Source of the DNA: CAZHGD01 sp964531735
Lineage (GTDB): Bacteria; Armatimonadota; UBA10988
Length of the DNA: 27,254 bases
Assembly (NCBI GenBank): GCA_964531735.1
Contig: CAZHGD010000099.1
Span: 1 to 27,254 of the forward strand
Direction: 5' to 3'
The notes under the pieces are model-generated. The model did not search any database and had not been told where the DNA came from. It saw only the letters and a program-made list of their open reading frames with translations. Position numbers and translations under genes: made by a program. Positions 13,382 to 21,162 of the stretch are shown piece after piece (the first letter of the stretch is position 1; each line of letters begins with the position of its first letter).

Positions 13382-15304
13382 TTAGCCGAGGAAGTGATAG
13401 GGCATGAAATCGGTCAACGTGCCGATGATGTTGCTGATGGCGCCGCTGATGAAGTCGCCCAGGATGATGCCCAGGAACAGCGGCATCAAGCGGCGGTAGC
13501 CGCGCAGTCCGCCGTACTTGACCACCAGCGACTTGAGGCCCCAGGCCATCATCAGCGGCAGCCAGACCGTGCCCATCGACCAGGTGGACGAGATGCCGTA
13601 GCCGACCGGGTGCAGCGGGAACCCGACGAAGCGAATGCGCACCGCGAACATGGCGATGGCCACCACAAAGCCGGCGATGACGGCGCTGAACGCCGCCGGA
13701 TCGGGCGCGCTGCCGACCTTGAGCCAACTGGCCAACTGGTTCCAGGTCTGCGACCCGAAGCCACGGATGATCCCGGCTGACTTGGCGCTCTCGGCGCCGA
13801 CGTCGCAGCTCGGCTGCAACAGCGCCCAGTAGGCCGAGGGCAGCGCGACGATGGCCGCCAGCACCATGGCGATCAGCATGCGCCGCTGCGACGAGCGGCT
13901 GCGTTCGGCGCCGACCAGGCTCTCGATCCAGATCGGGCCGGGATGCGAGCGGTGAGCCCGGTTGAACCACCAGTAGAAGGTGAACCCGACCAGCGTGCCC
14001 GGCGAGAACGCGCGGGGGCCCCAAGCGTGGACCATGACCAAGCCCGGGTCGCTGAAGTGCAGGTCATGCACCGGGGCGCCGAACTCGGCCCGCAGGCGGA
14101 AGACCGCGATGGTGATGCCCAGGAAACCAAGCAGGAACAGCAGCGCCGGCACGGTCTCCATGCGGAAGTGCACCGAGAACCACAGCAGAAAGCCGAACGA
14201 GGCCAGGCAGGTGAGCAGCGCGACCCGGTAGGAGGTGGCCTCACGGTCGGTGCCGGGCATCCGCCAACTGGTGAAGGTGGAGCGGACGACGGCGCGCAGG
14301 TGGTGGCGCGCCGACCAGATGACGATGGCGGCGATGCCCAGGTACGCGCCGAGCGCCTGTTCTGGAATGTAGGGCGCCAGGGGATGGGCGTTGCCCAGCC
14401 CGAGCGCCTGGGCGGTGATGGACTGCGCCTTCCAGTACCACCAGAAGATCCAGGAACTGAACAGGATGTCCAGCGGCAGCAGGTAGCCCAGACCCAAGGC
14501 CCAAGGCTGCACCCACAGCGGGCTCCAGCCGATGGCGTTCCACGGGCGGATGGTCAGGTAGGTGCTGAGGTAGTAGTTGCGCACGCCGATTTCGGGCACG
14601 CCGGGGAACACCACGTGCAGGTTGTTCACCAGGTTGATCAGCGTCGGCAACGCGAAGCCCACCCACATCAACGGGCTGCGGAAGAGCGCGAAGCTCGGGT
14701 CGGCCATTTCGGTGGGCAGGGCCACCAACGGGAAGGTCAACTTCTCGGCATCGGCCCACTGCTTGCGTAGCAGCACGCTGAGGCTGGCGAACAGCCCCAG
14801 CAGCGCGCCGCTGAACAGTCCCCACCAGAGCAGCGGCCTGGCCAGCCCGCGCAGGACCTCGGCGTCCCAGAACGCGGCGTGGCCCTTGAAGATGGCCTCG
14901 AGCGTGCGCGGGTTGGTGACGATCAGGCTCTGCGGCACGTGCGGCCCGAACAGGGCCTCCCAGCCGTTCTCGGGCGTCGCGTACTGCTGCGGGTGCAGGA
15001 TGACGCTGAGCAGCACTTGCGCCTGGTCGTGACCGACCAACGCCGAGCCGAGGCACAACATGCAGTAGATGGCCATCAGTTCGGCGCGGTTGAGCGCCCA
15101 GGAGGGCCGCAGGCGGCGGAGCCCGTTGGAGGCGAGCGTCAGCAGCAGCAACCAGCAGACGCAGTTGAAGTAGAGCGAGTAGGTGGTCGGGTGCCCGGTG
15201 TACTTGACCGCCTCCATGATGGCGACCCAGTAGGCGTTGATCGGGATCAGCACCAGGCCCAGCACAATCGCTCGGGCGCGCAACGGCGCGGCCGATTCGT
15301 TCAT
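13382..15304 (-). CDS. Large polytopic membrane protein, DUF6785/DUF6784 family
   Basis: This 640-residue protein has roughly a dozen or more hydrophobic segments spread over its length, so it is an integral membrane protein. The start (IVLGLVLIPINAYWVAIMEAV), the MAIYCMLCLGSALVGHD segment, RKQWADAEKLTFPLVALP, and the C-terminal HPVGYGISSTWSMGTVWLPL are the pattern of the DUF6785 (N-terminal) and DUF6784 (C-terminal) pair. I know this family from Armatimonadota, Planctomycetota and related bacteria. Its function is unknown; layout and length are reminiscent of oligopeptide-transporter-like carriers. The ATG at 15304 has GGAG seven bases upstream; the longer GTG start at 15340 has its purine run touching the codon and is less likely. 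It lies 43 bases after the esterase gene, and probably forms an operon with it. Confidence 0.78.
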   Translation of the reverse strand: MNESAAPLRARAIVLGLVLIPINAYWVAIMEAVKYTGHPTTYSLYFNCVCWLLLLTLASNGLRRLRPSWALNRAELMAIYCMLCLGSALVGHDQAQVLLSVILHPQQYATPENGWEALFGPHVPQSLIVTNPRTLEAIFKGHAAFWDAEVLRGLARPLLWWGLFSGALLGLFASLSVLLRKQWADAEKLTFPLVALPTEMADPSFALFRSPLMWVGFALPTLINLVNNLHVVFPGVPEIGVRNYYLSTYLTIRPWNAIGWSPLWVQPWALGLGYLLPLDILFSSWIFWWYWKAQSITAQALGLGNAHPLAPYIPEQALGAYLGIAAIVIWSARHHLRAVVRSTFTSWRMPGTDREATSYRVALLTCLASFGFLLWFSVHFRMETVPALLFLLGFLGITIAVFRLRAEFGAPVHDLHFSDPGLVMVHAWGPRAFSPGTLVGFTFYWWFNRAHRSHPGPIWIESLVGAERSRSSQRRMLIAMVLAAIVALPSAYWALLQPSCDVGAESAKSAGIIRGFGSQTWNQLASWLKVGSAPDPAAFSAVIAGFVVAIAMFAVRIRFVGFPLHPVGYGISSTWSMGTVWLPLMMAWGLKSLVVKYGGLRGYRRLMPLFLGIILGDFISGAISNIIGTLTDFMPYHFLG

Positions 15305-15347
15305 CGCCAACTCCACCGGGCCACCCACTCCACGGGCCACCTCCCGC

Positions 15348-16148
15348 TCAGAAACCCAGGCCCATCAGCCACTCACCACACAGCCGCGCCCAGGTGGCCA
15401 CGTGCGGATCGCCCGGGGCCAGGCCGAGACCGTGCGCGCCATGCTGGTAGACGTGCAGCTCGAACGGCACGCCGGCGCGGCGCAGGGCCGAGGCGAACAG
15501 CAGGCTGTTCTCGACCGGCACGCCACCGTCGTCGGCGGTATGCCACAGGAAGGTGGGCGGCGTCTTGGCGTTGACCTGCTTCTCGTTGGACAGGTTCTCG
15601 CGTAGGGCCGGGTCGGGGTTGGGGCCCAGCAGGTTGTGCATGGACCCGGTGTGACCGAACTCGGCGAAGCTGATCACCGGATAGCAGAGAATCGCCGCGT
15701 CGGGCCGGCCGGCCAGGCGGTCGATGGGGTCGGTGGCGTGCGGGTCGCCCAGGTCCCAGTGCGTGGCCGCCGTCGAGGCCAGGTGGCCGCCGGCGGAGAA
15801 GCCCAGGATGGCCACCCGAGTCGGGTCGACGTGCCAGTCCTTGGCGTGGTGCCGGACGGTGCGGATGGCCCGCTGCGCGTCGAGCAGCGGGTGCGGGTGC
15901 CGGTACGGCGCGACCCGGTAATCGCAGACGGCGGCCGAGATGCCGAACTTGTTGAGCATCAGCGCGATCGGCTCGCCCTCGTGCGGTGCGCGGCCACCGT
16001 AGCCGCCGCCGGGACAGACCACGACCGTGCCGCGGGGCCGGTCGGCCGCCACCAGATAGGGCGTCAGGGTGGGCTCAAAACGGGGCTCGGCGGTGTCGCG
16101 TCCGGGGGCTCCGGCGGGCCACAGGGGCTGAGGAACGGCAACGCTCAT
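15348..16148 (-). CDS. Alpha/beta-hydrolase, acetylesterase-like
   Basis: This is a 266-residue serine hydrolase of the BD-FAE/carbohydrate-esterase-like group, which removes acetyl or other acyl groups from sugars. The oxyanion-hole block is VVVCPGGGYGGRAPHEG (42-58), the nucleophile is Ser118 in GFSAGGHLAS, the acid is Asp206 or Asp207 in WHTADDGGVPVENS, and the base is His239 in YQHGAHGLGL. No signal peptide is visible, so it is probably cytoplasmic. The second of two adjacent ATGs (16148) is chosen because GAGGAG lies five bases upstream. It is the first gene of a two-gene minus-strand unit with the DUF6785 protein and is divergent from an MFS transporter. Confidence 0.85.
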   Translation of the reverse strand: MSVAVPQPLWPAGAPGRDTAEPRFEPTLTPYLVAADRPRGTVVVCPGGGYGGRAPHEGEPIALMLNKFGISAAVCDYRVAPYRHPHPLLDAQRAIRTVRHHAKDWHVDPTRVAILGFSAGGHLASTAATHWDLGDPHATDPIDRLAGRPDAAILCYPVISFAEFGHTGSMHNLLGPNPDPALRENLSNEKQVNAKTPPTFLWHTADDGGVPVENSLLFASALRRAGVPFELHVYQHGAHGLGLAPGDPHVATWARLCGEWLMGLGF

Positions 16149-16170
16149 CATCACTCCTCGCAGACTCTCG

Positions 16171-16199
16171 AGAATACGTCCAACCCGCGGCGCGCACAA
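16171..16199 (-). promoter_or_regulatory. Sigma70-like promoter of the esterase-DUF6785 operon
   Basis: On the minus strand TTGTGC (16199-16194) and TATTCT (16176-16171) are separated by exactly 17 bases. The -10 box ends 22 bases before the ATG at 16148, which leaves room for the GAGGAG ribosome-binding site. It lies in the divergent gap shared with the MFS gene. Confidence 0.5.
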
Positions 16200-16263
16200 G
16201 GGGGGAACCGCCGAGCGGGCCGGGTGAGTTGCACTACCAGAGACACACCAATCGAGAAGTGAA

Positions 16264-16284
16264 CCGGTCGGGATACTCGGCCGG
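16264..16284 (+). promoter_or_regulatory. Small hairpin with GATACT loop in the MFS leader
   Basis: CCGGTCG (16264-16270) and CGGCCGG (16278-16284) can pair over seven positions with one G-U wobble, around the loop GGATACT. The loop contains GATACT, which could instead be a -10 box, but no -35 lies 17 bases upstream. It is about 35 bases before the transporter start. It could be a leader structure, a binding site or chance. Confidence 0.2.
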
Positions 16285-16319
16285 CGGCGTCACCAATAGG
16301 CGGAAGGTAGGTCAACACC

Positions 16320-17654
16320 ATGTCGGAGGTCGGCACCACAGCCCGGCAAGATGCGCAGACCAGCAACTTCGGACCCGAGCGCTGGCTCGTGCTGCTCGGC
16401 GCGATGATCGTCATCAACGTGCTCGGCGTCGTCTACGGGTTCAGTGCGCTGGTCGAGCCCCTGAAGCGCACGTTCCCGACCTGGAGCAACACCGACATTC
16501 AGCGCGCCAATGCGCTGGCGCTCCTGTTCTTCGCGCTGTCGATGGCGCCGGCCGGCCGGCTGCAGGACCGCCACGGGCCGCGCCTGACGCCGTTGCTGGC
16601 GTCGGTCTGCTTCCTGACCGCCTTCCTGCTGGCCTCGCTGGTCACCGACCCGTCCCAGAAGCTGCTCTGGTGGCTGTCCTACGGCGCCCTCTACGGCATG
16701 GGCGTCGGCCTGGGCACGGTCAGCCCGCTGGCGGCGCTGAACAAGTGGTTCCCGAAGAACCGCGGCCTGATCACCGGCATTGCGCTGACCGGCTTCGGCA
16801 CGGGTCCGGCGATCTACATCCCGACCGTGTCGCGGTACCTCGACCCGGCCGCCGGCGGGCACACCATTCAGCAGTTCTTCTTCGTGCACGCGTTCGTCTG
16901 TGCCGGCCTGACCTTCGTGGGTGCGATGCTGTTCAAGAACCCGCCGCACCTGCAGGTGGTGACCTTGCACGCGGCGACCGGCAAGCGTGACCTGGCGCCG
17001 GGCGAGATGACGCGCACGCAGCGCTTCTGGACGCTGTGGAGCATGATGGCGCTGAGCTGCACCGCCGGCCTGATGACCCTGGCCGTGGTCAAGGTGGCGG
17101 TCAAGGAATCCGGCGTGACGGCGGCGGAGGCGGCCTGGGCGGCCAGCGTGCTGGCCATCTTCAACGCCATCGGGCGACCGTTCTGGGGCATGGTCAGCGA
17201 CCGCATCGGCCGCGAGCGCACCTTCGCCACCATCTTCACGGTGCAGGCCTTCGCCATGTTCCTGCTGCCCACCGGGCTGCAGTCGGGCTTCGCGCCCATC
17301 TGCGTGCTGGTGGCGCTGGTCGGCCTCAACTTCGGCGGCGCCTTCGGGCTGTTCGCGCCGAGCACGGCCGACAGCTTCGGCACCAAGCATCTGGGCACCA
17401 ACTACGGCCTGGTATTCACCGGGTACGGTGTCTCCGGCATCATCGGTCCGTTGGTGGTGGCCTACTACAAGGACAAGTTCGGCATCTACGCGCCGGCGTT
17501 CCACCTGGCCGGCCTGCTGGCGGCGTTGGCCGCGGGTGTGGCCTACTCGTGGGCCTTCAGCACGGCGCGGGCCAAACAGGCGTTGGTCGTGGCGCCGGTG
17601 CTCGACGCCGACCACGCCACCGAAGAGACCTGGCTTGACAAGGCCGCCGACTGA
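16320..17654 (+). CDS. MFS transporter of the oxalate/formate antiporter (OFA) type
   Basis: This is a 444-residue, 12-helix major facilitator. The first cytoplasmic loop carries the MFS signature GRLQDRHGPR (79-88). The OFA pattern is clear in LSYGALYGMGVGLGTVSP (119-136), KWFPKNRGLITGIALTGFG (142-160), and the C-terminal STADSFGTKHLGTNYGLVFT. OFA members exchange or import carboxylates such as oxalate, formate or related acids; the substrate here is not known. The ATG at 16320 is preceded by GGAAGGTAGGT. The gene is divergent from the esterase gene, with about 170 bases between starts. A hairpin overlaps its stop codon. Confidence 0.88.
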   Translation: MSEVGTTARQDAQTSNFGPERWLVLLGAMIVINVLGVVYGFSALVEPLKRTFPTWSNTDIQRANALALLFFALSMAPAGRLQDRHGPRLTPLLASVCFLTAFLLASLVTDPSQKLLWWLSYGALYGMGVGLGTVSPLAALNKWFPKNRGLITGIALTGFGTGPAIYIPTVSRYLDPAAGGHTIQQFFFVHAFVCAGLTFVGAMLFKNPPHLQVVTLHAATGKRDLAPGEMTRTQRFWTLWSMMALSCTAGLMTLAVVKVAVKESGVTAAEAAWAASVLAIFNAIGRPFWGMVSDRIGRERTFATIFTVQAFAMFLLPTGLQSGFAPICVLVALVGLNFGGAFGLFAPSTADSFGTKHLGTNYGLVFTGYGVSGIIGPLVVAYYKDKFGIYAPAFHLAGLLAALAAGVAYSWAFSTARAKQALVVAPVLDADHATEETWLDKAAD

Positions 17655-17667
17655 ACCAGTCGGCGGC
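17643..17667 (+). terminator. Hairpin terminator overlapping the MFS stop codon
   Basis: GCCGCCGACTG (17643-17653) pairs perfectly with CAGTCGGCGGC (17657-17667) over an AAC loop. The TGA stop (17652-17654) spans the stem and loop. The hairpin is followed by TCTTGT, a weak U-rich tail. An 11-bp perfect GC-rich stem just at the gene end fits an intrinsic terminator. Confidence 0.7.
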
Positions 17668-17693
17668 TCTTGTCCGGGGTAGGAAGGGTAGTC

Positions 17694-17728
17694 GAACCCG
17701 CCTGGCGCTGCGCGCGCCGGGCGGGTTC
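17694..17728 (+). terminator. Second tandem hairpin in the MFS-phasin gap
   Basis: GAACCCGCC (17694-17702) pairs with GGCGGGTTC (17720-17728). Inside it, GGCGC (17704-17708) pairs with GCGCC (17714-17718). The result is a nearly continuous 14-bp stem with one mismatch and a five-base loop. It lies 26 bases after the first hairpin and about 50 bases before the next promoter. Together the two would insulate the downstream operon from transporter transcription. Confidence 0.5.
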
Positions 17729-17774
17729 GGCGGTTTGGTTGGCCGCGCCGCCGCCCGTGGCGGCCGTGGCCGTG

Positions 17775-17783
17775 TGCTAGAAT
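17775..17783 (+). promoter_or_regulatory. Extended -10 promoter candidate for the phasin-AarF-rbfA operon
   Basis: TGCTAGAAT (TG at 17775-17776, TAGAAT at 17778-17783) matches an extended -10 element. No good -35 box is seen 17 bases upstream. The ATG at 17816 is 32 bases downstream, with GGAGG at 17806-17810. This is the only promoter-like element I found before the eight-gene run that follows. Confidence 0.55.
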
Positions 17784-17815
17784 GGGGCGGGCGACGATGC
17801 CTACCGGAGGCGGCG

Positions 17816-18142
17816 ATGAGCATACTGCGGCGGTCGCTGGAGTTGGGTCTGGGCGCCCTGGCGGTGACCCGCGAGCATGCCGAGGCGTGGCTCGACGAGC
17901 TGGCTCAGCGCGAAGAGGTGCCCAAGGGCGCCGAGCGCGACCAAGTGATTGACGACCTGATGGAGCGCGGGCGGCAGTTCGGCGAAGAGCTGTCGGAGGC
18001 GGTCGGCAAGGAGGTCGCCGCGGCCCTGGCCCGAAGTGGTCTGGTGCGGCGCGAGGAATACGAGACGCTGCTGGCGCGGGTGGCCGAACTGGAACGGCGG
18101 GTGGCCGGCGCGCCGGCGATTGAGCCGGTGGCGGACCTGTAG
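17816..18142 (+). CDS. Phasin-like small helical protein
   Basis: This 108-residue protein is predicted to be mostly helical and charged. It has a first hydrophobic helix (RRSLELGLGALAVTREHAEAWLDELAQR), a middle DDLMERGRQFGEELSEAV, and a coiled-coil-like end (RREEYETLLARVAELERRVA). Small proteins of this pattern, annotated as phasin or polyhydroxyalkanoate-synthesis regulators, often stand directly before AarF/UbiB-family genes, as here (gap of 14 bases). No PHA synthase is in the window, so a PHA-granule role is not shown. The ATG at 17816 has GGAGG five bases upstream. Confidence 0.65.
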   Translation: MSILRRSLELGLGALAVTREHAEAWLDELAQREEVPKGAERDQVIDDLMERGRQFGEELSEAVGKEVAAALARSGLVRREEYETLLARVAELERRVAGAPAIEPVADL

Positions 18143-18156
18143 GGCAGGAGCCGGCG

Positions 18157-19812
18157 TTGACTCTGCCAGTGCTGGAGCGGCTGCGCAACGCAGCTCGAAT
18201 CAAGCAGATCGCCGGCATCGCCGCGCGGTATGGCTTCGCGCACGTCGTGGTGCAGGCGGAGCGGCAGGTCCGTAGCGGCCTGTTCCGCCGGTCGCGAGCC
18301 GGCGAGCAGAAGGCCGATCCGGCCGTGGCGCGGCTGGCCGAACCCGAGCGCTTGCGCCGCATGATCGAGGACCTCGGGCCGGCGTTCATCAAGGCCGGCC
18401 AACTCCTCAGCACGCGGCCCGACCTGATTCCGGAATGGGCGGTCCGCGAGTTGCGCCAACTCCAGGACCGCGTCTCGCCGATGCCGTTCGAGACGGTCCA
18501 GCAGACCGTCGAGAGCGAACTGGGCGAGCCGCTGGGCCAACTGTTCGCCACCTTCGATCGGGAGCCACTGGCGGCGGCCTCGATGGCCCAGGTGCACCGG
18601 GCGGTGCTGCCGGACGGCATGCCGGTGGCGGTGAAGGTGCAGCGGCCCGGCATCGACCGCCTGATCGAGCGCGACCTGTCGGTGCTGCACGACCTGGCCG
18701 AACTGTTCGAGGGCCGCCTGGCCTTCGCGCGCCATCTGCGGCCCACGCTGATGGTCGAGGAGTTCGCACAGGCGCTGCGCGACGAGTTGGTCTACAGCCT
18801 CGAAGGGCGCAACATCGAACGCATGGCCACGGCGCTCACGCCGGCCGATGGCGTCCGCGTGCCGCGCGTGTACTGGCACCTCTGCACGAGCAAGGTGCTC
18901 TGCTGCGAGCTGTTCACCGGCGTGGCGCTCACCGACTACGGCAGCCTCGACGGGCCCACCCGCAAGGAAGTGGCCCCGCGTCTGGCGGCGTTCGAGCTGC
19001 GCCAGATTCTGCTCGAAGGCTTCTTCCACGCCGATCCGCATCCGGGCAACATCATCGTGTTGGCCGACCACACCATCGGCATTGTCGACTGGGGCATGGT
19101 GGGCTATCTCGACCGCGCGCTGCGTGAGAGTCTGGCGGAGTTCTTCATCAGCATCGTCAGCCAGGATGCCGAGCGCCTGTGCGACGAGATCTGCGCGTTG
19201 GGCATCGTCGATGAAGAATCGGACCTGGAGCGCTTCCGACGGGACCTGGCGCGGGCACTCGACCGCTACTTCCACCTGACCCGCCGCGACTTCCCGCTGT
19301 CGCAAGTGCTGCACCGCGTGCTGGAGCTGAGCTATGAGCACCGCGTGCGGCTGCCGGCCGAGGTGCCGTTGCTGATCAAGGTGCTGGTGACCACCGAGGG
19401 CACCTGCATGGCCCTCGATCCCGAGTTCGAGCTGAAGCAGGCCTTCCAGCCGGTCGTTAACCAAATCGTGGGGTCGCGGTTGGCACCCGAGCAACTGGTG
19501 CGCGACCTGACCGCGAACGCGCGGTGGCTGAGCCATGCGGCCGGTCACCTGCCGCGGCAGGTGGCGGGCATTCTGACGCGGCTGGAGACCGGGCGGCTGA
19601 GCGTCCGTTCGGAGGACGCTCAGTTGGCCGAGGCCGTTCGCGGCCTGTCGGCCGCGGGGCACCGGTTCGCCTCGTCGGTGATCATGGCGGCGGTGTTGCT
19701 GGCGGGCGCGCTGCTCTATCCGACGCACCCGGTCGCGGGCACGGCGGCACTGGTCGCCGGCGCGGTGGGCGCGGTGGCGCTGCTGGGCGTGATGTGGCGC
19801 AAGACGACCTAG
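18157..19812 (+). CDS. AarF/ABC1/UbiB-family atypical kinase
   Basis: This 551-residue protein belongs to the UbiB (ABC1/ADCK) protein-kinase-like family linked to quinone biosynthesis and membrane lipid homeostasis. The family marks are present: the KxGQ segment LGPAFIKAGQLLSTRPDLIP (73-92), the Ala-rich loop LAAASMAQVH (138-147) that replaces the usual Gly-rich loop, VAVKVQRPG (157-165), the catalytic FFHADPHPGN (289-298) and the metal-binding IVDWGMVGYL (309-318). Two C-terminal hydrophobic helices (about 505-548) anchor it in the membrane. Translation begins at TTG 18157, with GCAGGAG seven bases upstream. It follows the phasin-like gene by 14 bases and precedes rbfA by 18. Confidence 0.93.
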   Translation: MTLPVLERLRNAARIKQIAGIAARYGFAHVVVQAERQVRSGLFRRSRAGEQKADPAVARLAEPERLRRMIEDLGPAFIKAGQLLSTRPDLIPEWAVRELRQLQDRVSPMPFETVQQTVESELGEPLGQLFATFDREPLAAASMAQVHRAVLPDGMPVAVKVQRPGIDRLIERDLSVLHDLAELFEGRLAFARHLRPTLMVEEFAQALRDELVYSLEGRNIERMATALTPADGVRVPRVYWHLCTSKVLCCELFTGVALTDYGSLDGPTRKEVAPRLAAFELRQILLEGFFHADPHPGNIIVLADHTIGIVDWGMVGYLDRALRESLAEFFISIVSQDAERLCDEICALGIVDEESDLERFRRDLARALDRYFHLTRRDFPLSQVLHRVLELSYEHRVRLPAEVPLLIKVLVTTEGTCMALDPEFELKQAFQPVVNQIVGSRLAPEQLVRDLTANARWLSHAAGHLPRQVAGILTRLETGRLSVRSEDAQLAEAVRGLSAAGHRFASSVIMAAVLLAGALLYPTHPVAGTAALVAGAVGAVALLGVMWRKTT

Positions 19813-19830
19813 GAAGGATCTGGCATCACC

Positions 19831-20193
19831 ATGTCGCAAAGACAGGACCGAGTCGCGGCGGCCATTCGCAAGGAGGTCGCCAACCTGCTGCTGACGCAGA
19901 TGCGGGATCCGCGGGTGGCGCTGGCGACCGTCACGGGTGCGGAAGTGAGCCGCGACTGGAGTGTCGCCAAGGTCTACGTGTCGGCGTTGGGTGAACAGGC
20001 GGAACTCGACGCGGCAATCGAGGCGCTGAACGCGGCGGCCGGCTTCGTGCGAACTCAGATTGCGGGCAAGTTGACCATTCGCCACATGCCCGAGCTGATC
20101 TTCCTGCCGGACGACACCGCGCGTAAGGCGCAACGGCTGGAGCAGATCTTCAGAGAGGATTCGGAGGGATTCCGTAGGGACCGGGAGGGCTGA
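19831..20193 (+). CDS. rbfA: Ribosome-binding factor A
   Basis: This 120-residue protein matches RbfA, which binds the 30S subunit and is needed for late maturation of 16S rRNA. Visible family features are the start RQDRVAAAIRKEVANLLL, DPRVALATVTGAEVSRDWSVAKVYVS (27-52), and the KH-type ending GFVRTQIAGKLTIRHMPELIFLPDDT (71-96). It precedes truB, as in many bacteria, but infB is not upstream; an AarF/UbiB kinase is there instead. Its last codons (DREG) carry the GGGAGGG ribosome-binding site used by truB. Confidence 0.93.
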   Translation: MSQRQDRVAAAIRKEVANLLLTQMRDPRVALATVTGAEVSRDWSVAKVYVSALGEQAELDAAIEALNAAAGFVRTQIAGKLTIRHMPELIFLPDDTARKAQRLEQIFREDSEGFRRDREG

Positions 20194-20199
20194 AAGCTG
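20183..20199 (+). promoter_or_regulatory. Ribosome-binding site directing a CTG start for truB
   Basis: GGGAGGG (20183-20189), inside the end of rbfA, lies seven bases before an in-frame CTG (20197-20199). No ATG, GTG or TTG is at this distance. The next conventional start, GTG 20218, has no purine-rich site at a proper distance. The pattern favours initiation at CTG. Confidence 0.5.
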
Positions 20200-21126
20200 A
20201 ACACAGACGTCTCAGGGGTGCTGGTGCTGGACAAGCCAGCCGGCATGACCTCACACGATGTGGTGATGGTCACTCGCCGGCTGTATGGGATTGCCAAGTC
20301 GGGTCATGCGGGCACACTCGATCCCGCGGCGACCGGGCTGTTGGTGTTGTGCCTCGGCCGCGCGACGCGGCTACTGGAGTACCTGACCGGCTGCGACAAG
20401 GACTACGACGGTGAGATCGTGCTCGGTGCCGAGACCAGCAGCGATGATGCCGAGGGCGACGTGATGGCGACGCATGATGCGTCGCACCTCGAGGCCGCCG
20501 ACGTCGAGGACGTGCTGCCGAGGTTCCGCGGCGAGATCGACCAGGTGCCGCCGATGGCTTCGGCCAAGAAAGTGGCCGGGCAGCGGCTCTACCGGCTCTA
20601 CCGGCGCGGCGAGGTGATCGAGCGCGAGGCGGTGCCGGTGGTGGTTCACGAGTTGGCGCTGACCGGCTTTGCGCCGGGTCCGCTGGCCGTGGCCTCGGTG
20701 ACGGTGCGCTGCGGGCCGGGCACCTACATCCGGGCGCTGGCACGCGACATCGGCGACATGCTCGGCGTCGGTGGGCACTTGCGCAGCCTGCGGCGCACGC
20801 GCGTGGGCTCGTTCGCCCTGGCCGAAGCGGTCACCTTGGCGCAGATCGAGGCGCTGGAGCCGGACGCGCGGCTGGCGCTGTTGCACTCGCCGGTACGCGC
20901 CACGGCGCACCTGGCGCAGGTGCGGCTGCGGCCGGACGCCCGCCTGCGCCTGACCCAGGGCAAAGTGCTCAAGCCGGGCAACCTGCTTGATGAGTTGCCG
21001 GAGGGGGCGCCGTCGGTCGCGGTGCTGAGCCCGGAAGGCGACGACTTGTGGGGCATCGCGGTGCCTCGTGATGGTCTGCTGCAGCCGCGCAAGGTGCTGG
21101 CCGTCGGCGCGGACACCGAGGAGTAG
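20197..21126 (+). CDS. truB: tRNA pseudouridine(55) synthase TruB
   Basis: TruB makes pseudouridine 55 in the T-psi-C loop of tRNAs. The protein begins (L/M)NTDVSGVLVLDKPAGMTSHDVV, a normal TruB N-terminus, and has the catalytic block KSGHAGTLDPAATGLLVLCLG with Asp42 by this start. Further conserved parts are QVPPMASAKKVAGQRLYRLYRRG, VRCGPGTYIRALARDIG, and LRRTRVGSFALAEAVTL. The C-terminal PUA-like tail is present (RLTQGKVLKPG). The length is 309 residues from the proposed CTG start, or 302 from GTG 20218, which would cut the conserved N-terminus slightly. It starts three bases after the rbfA stop, so the two are probably translationally coupled. Confidence 0.92.
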   Translation: MNTDVSGVLVLDKPAGMTSHDVVMVTRRLYGIAKSGHAGTLDPAATGLLVLCLGRATRLLEYLTGCDKDYDGEIVLGAETSSDDAEGDVMATHDASHLEAADVEDVLPRFRGEIDQVPPMASAKKVAGQRLYRLYRRGEVIEREAVPVVVHELALTGFAPGPLAVASVTVRCGPGTYIRALARDIGDMLGVGGHLRSLRRTRVGSFALAEAVTLAQIEALEPDARLALLHSPVRATAHLAQVRLRPDARLRLTQGKVLKPGNLLDELPEGAPSVAVLSPEGDDLWGIAVPRDGLLQPRKVLAVGADTEE

Positions 21127-21162
21127 CGCGGGGCGGGGCTCGACCAGTGGCGAGGTGTGGCC

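Noticed and set aside
16290..18746. An 818-residue minus-strand frame across the MFS, phasin and AarF genes
   Set aside because: It runs antisense to three well-supported genes and two hairpins, and its composition (Arg, Gln, His, Pro) is typical of GC-rich shadow frames.
17905..20133. A 742-residue minus-strand frame opposite AarF/UbiB and rbfA
   Set aside because: It is the shadow of two recognised genes, with low-complexity Arg/His/Gln content.
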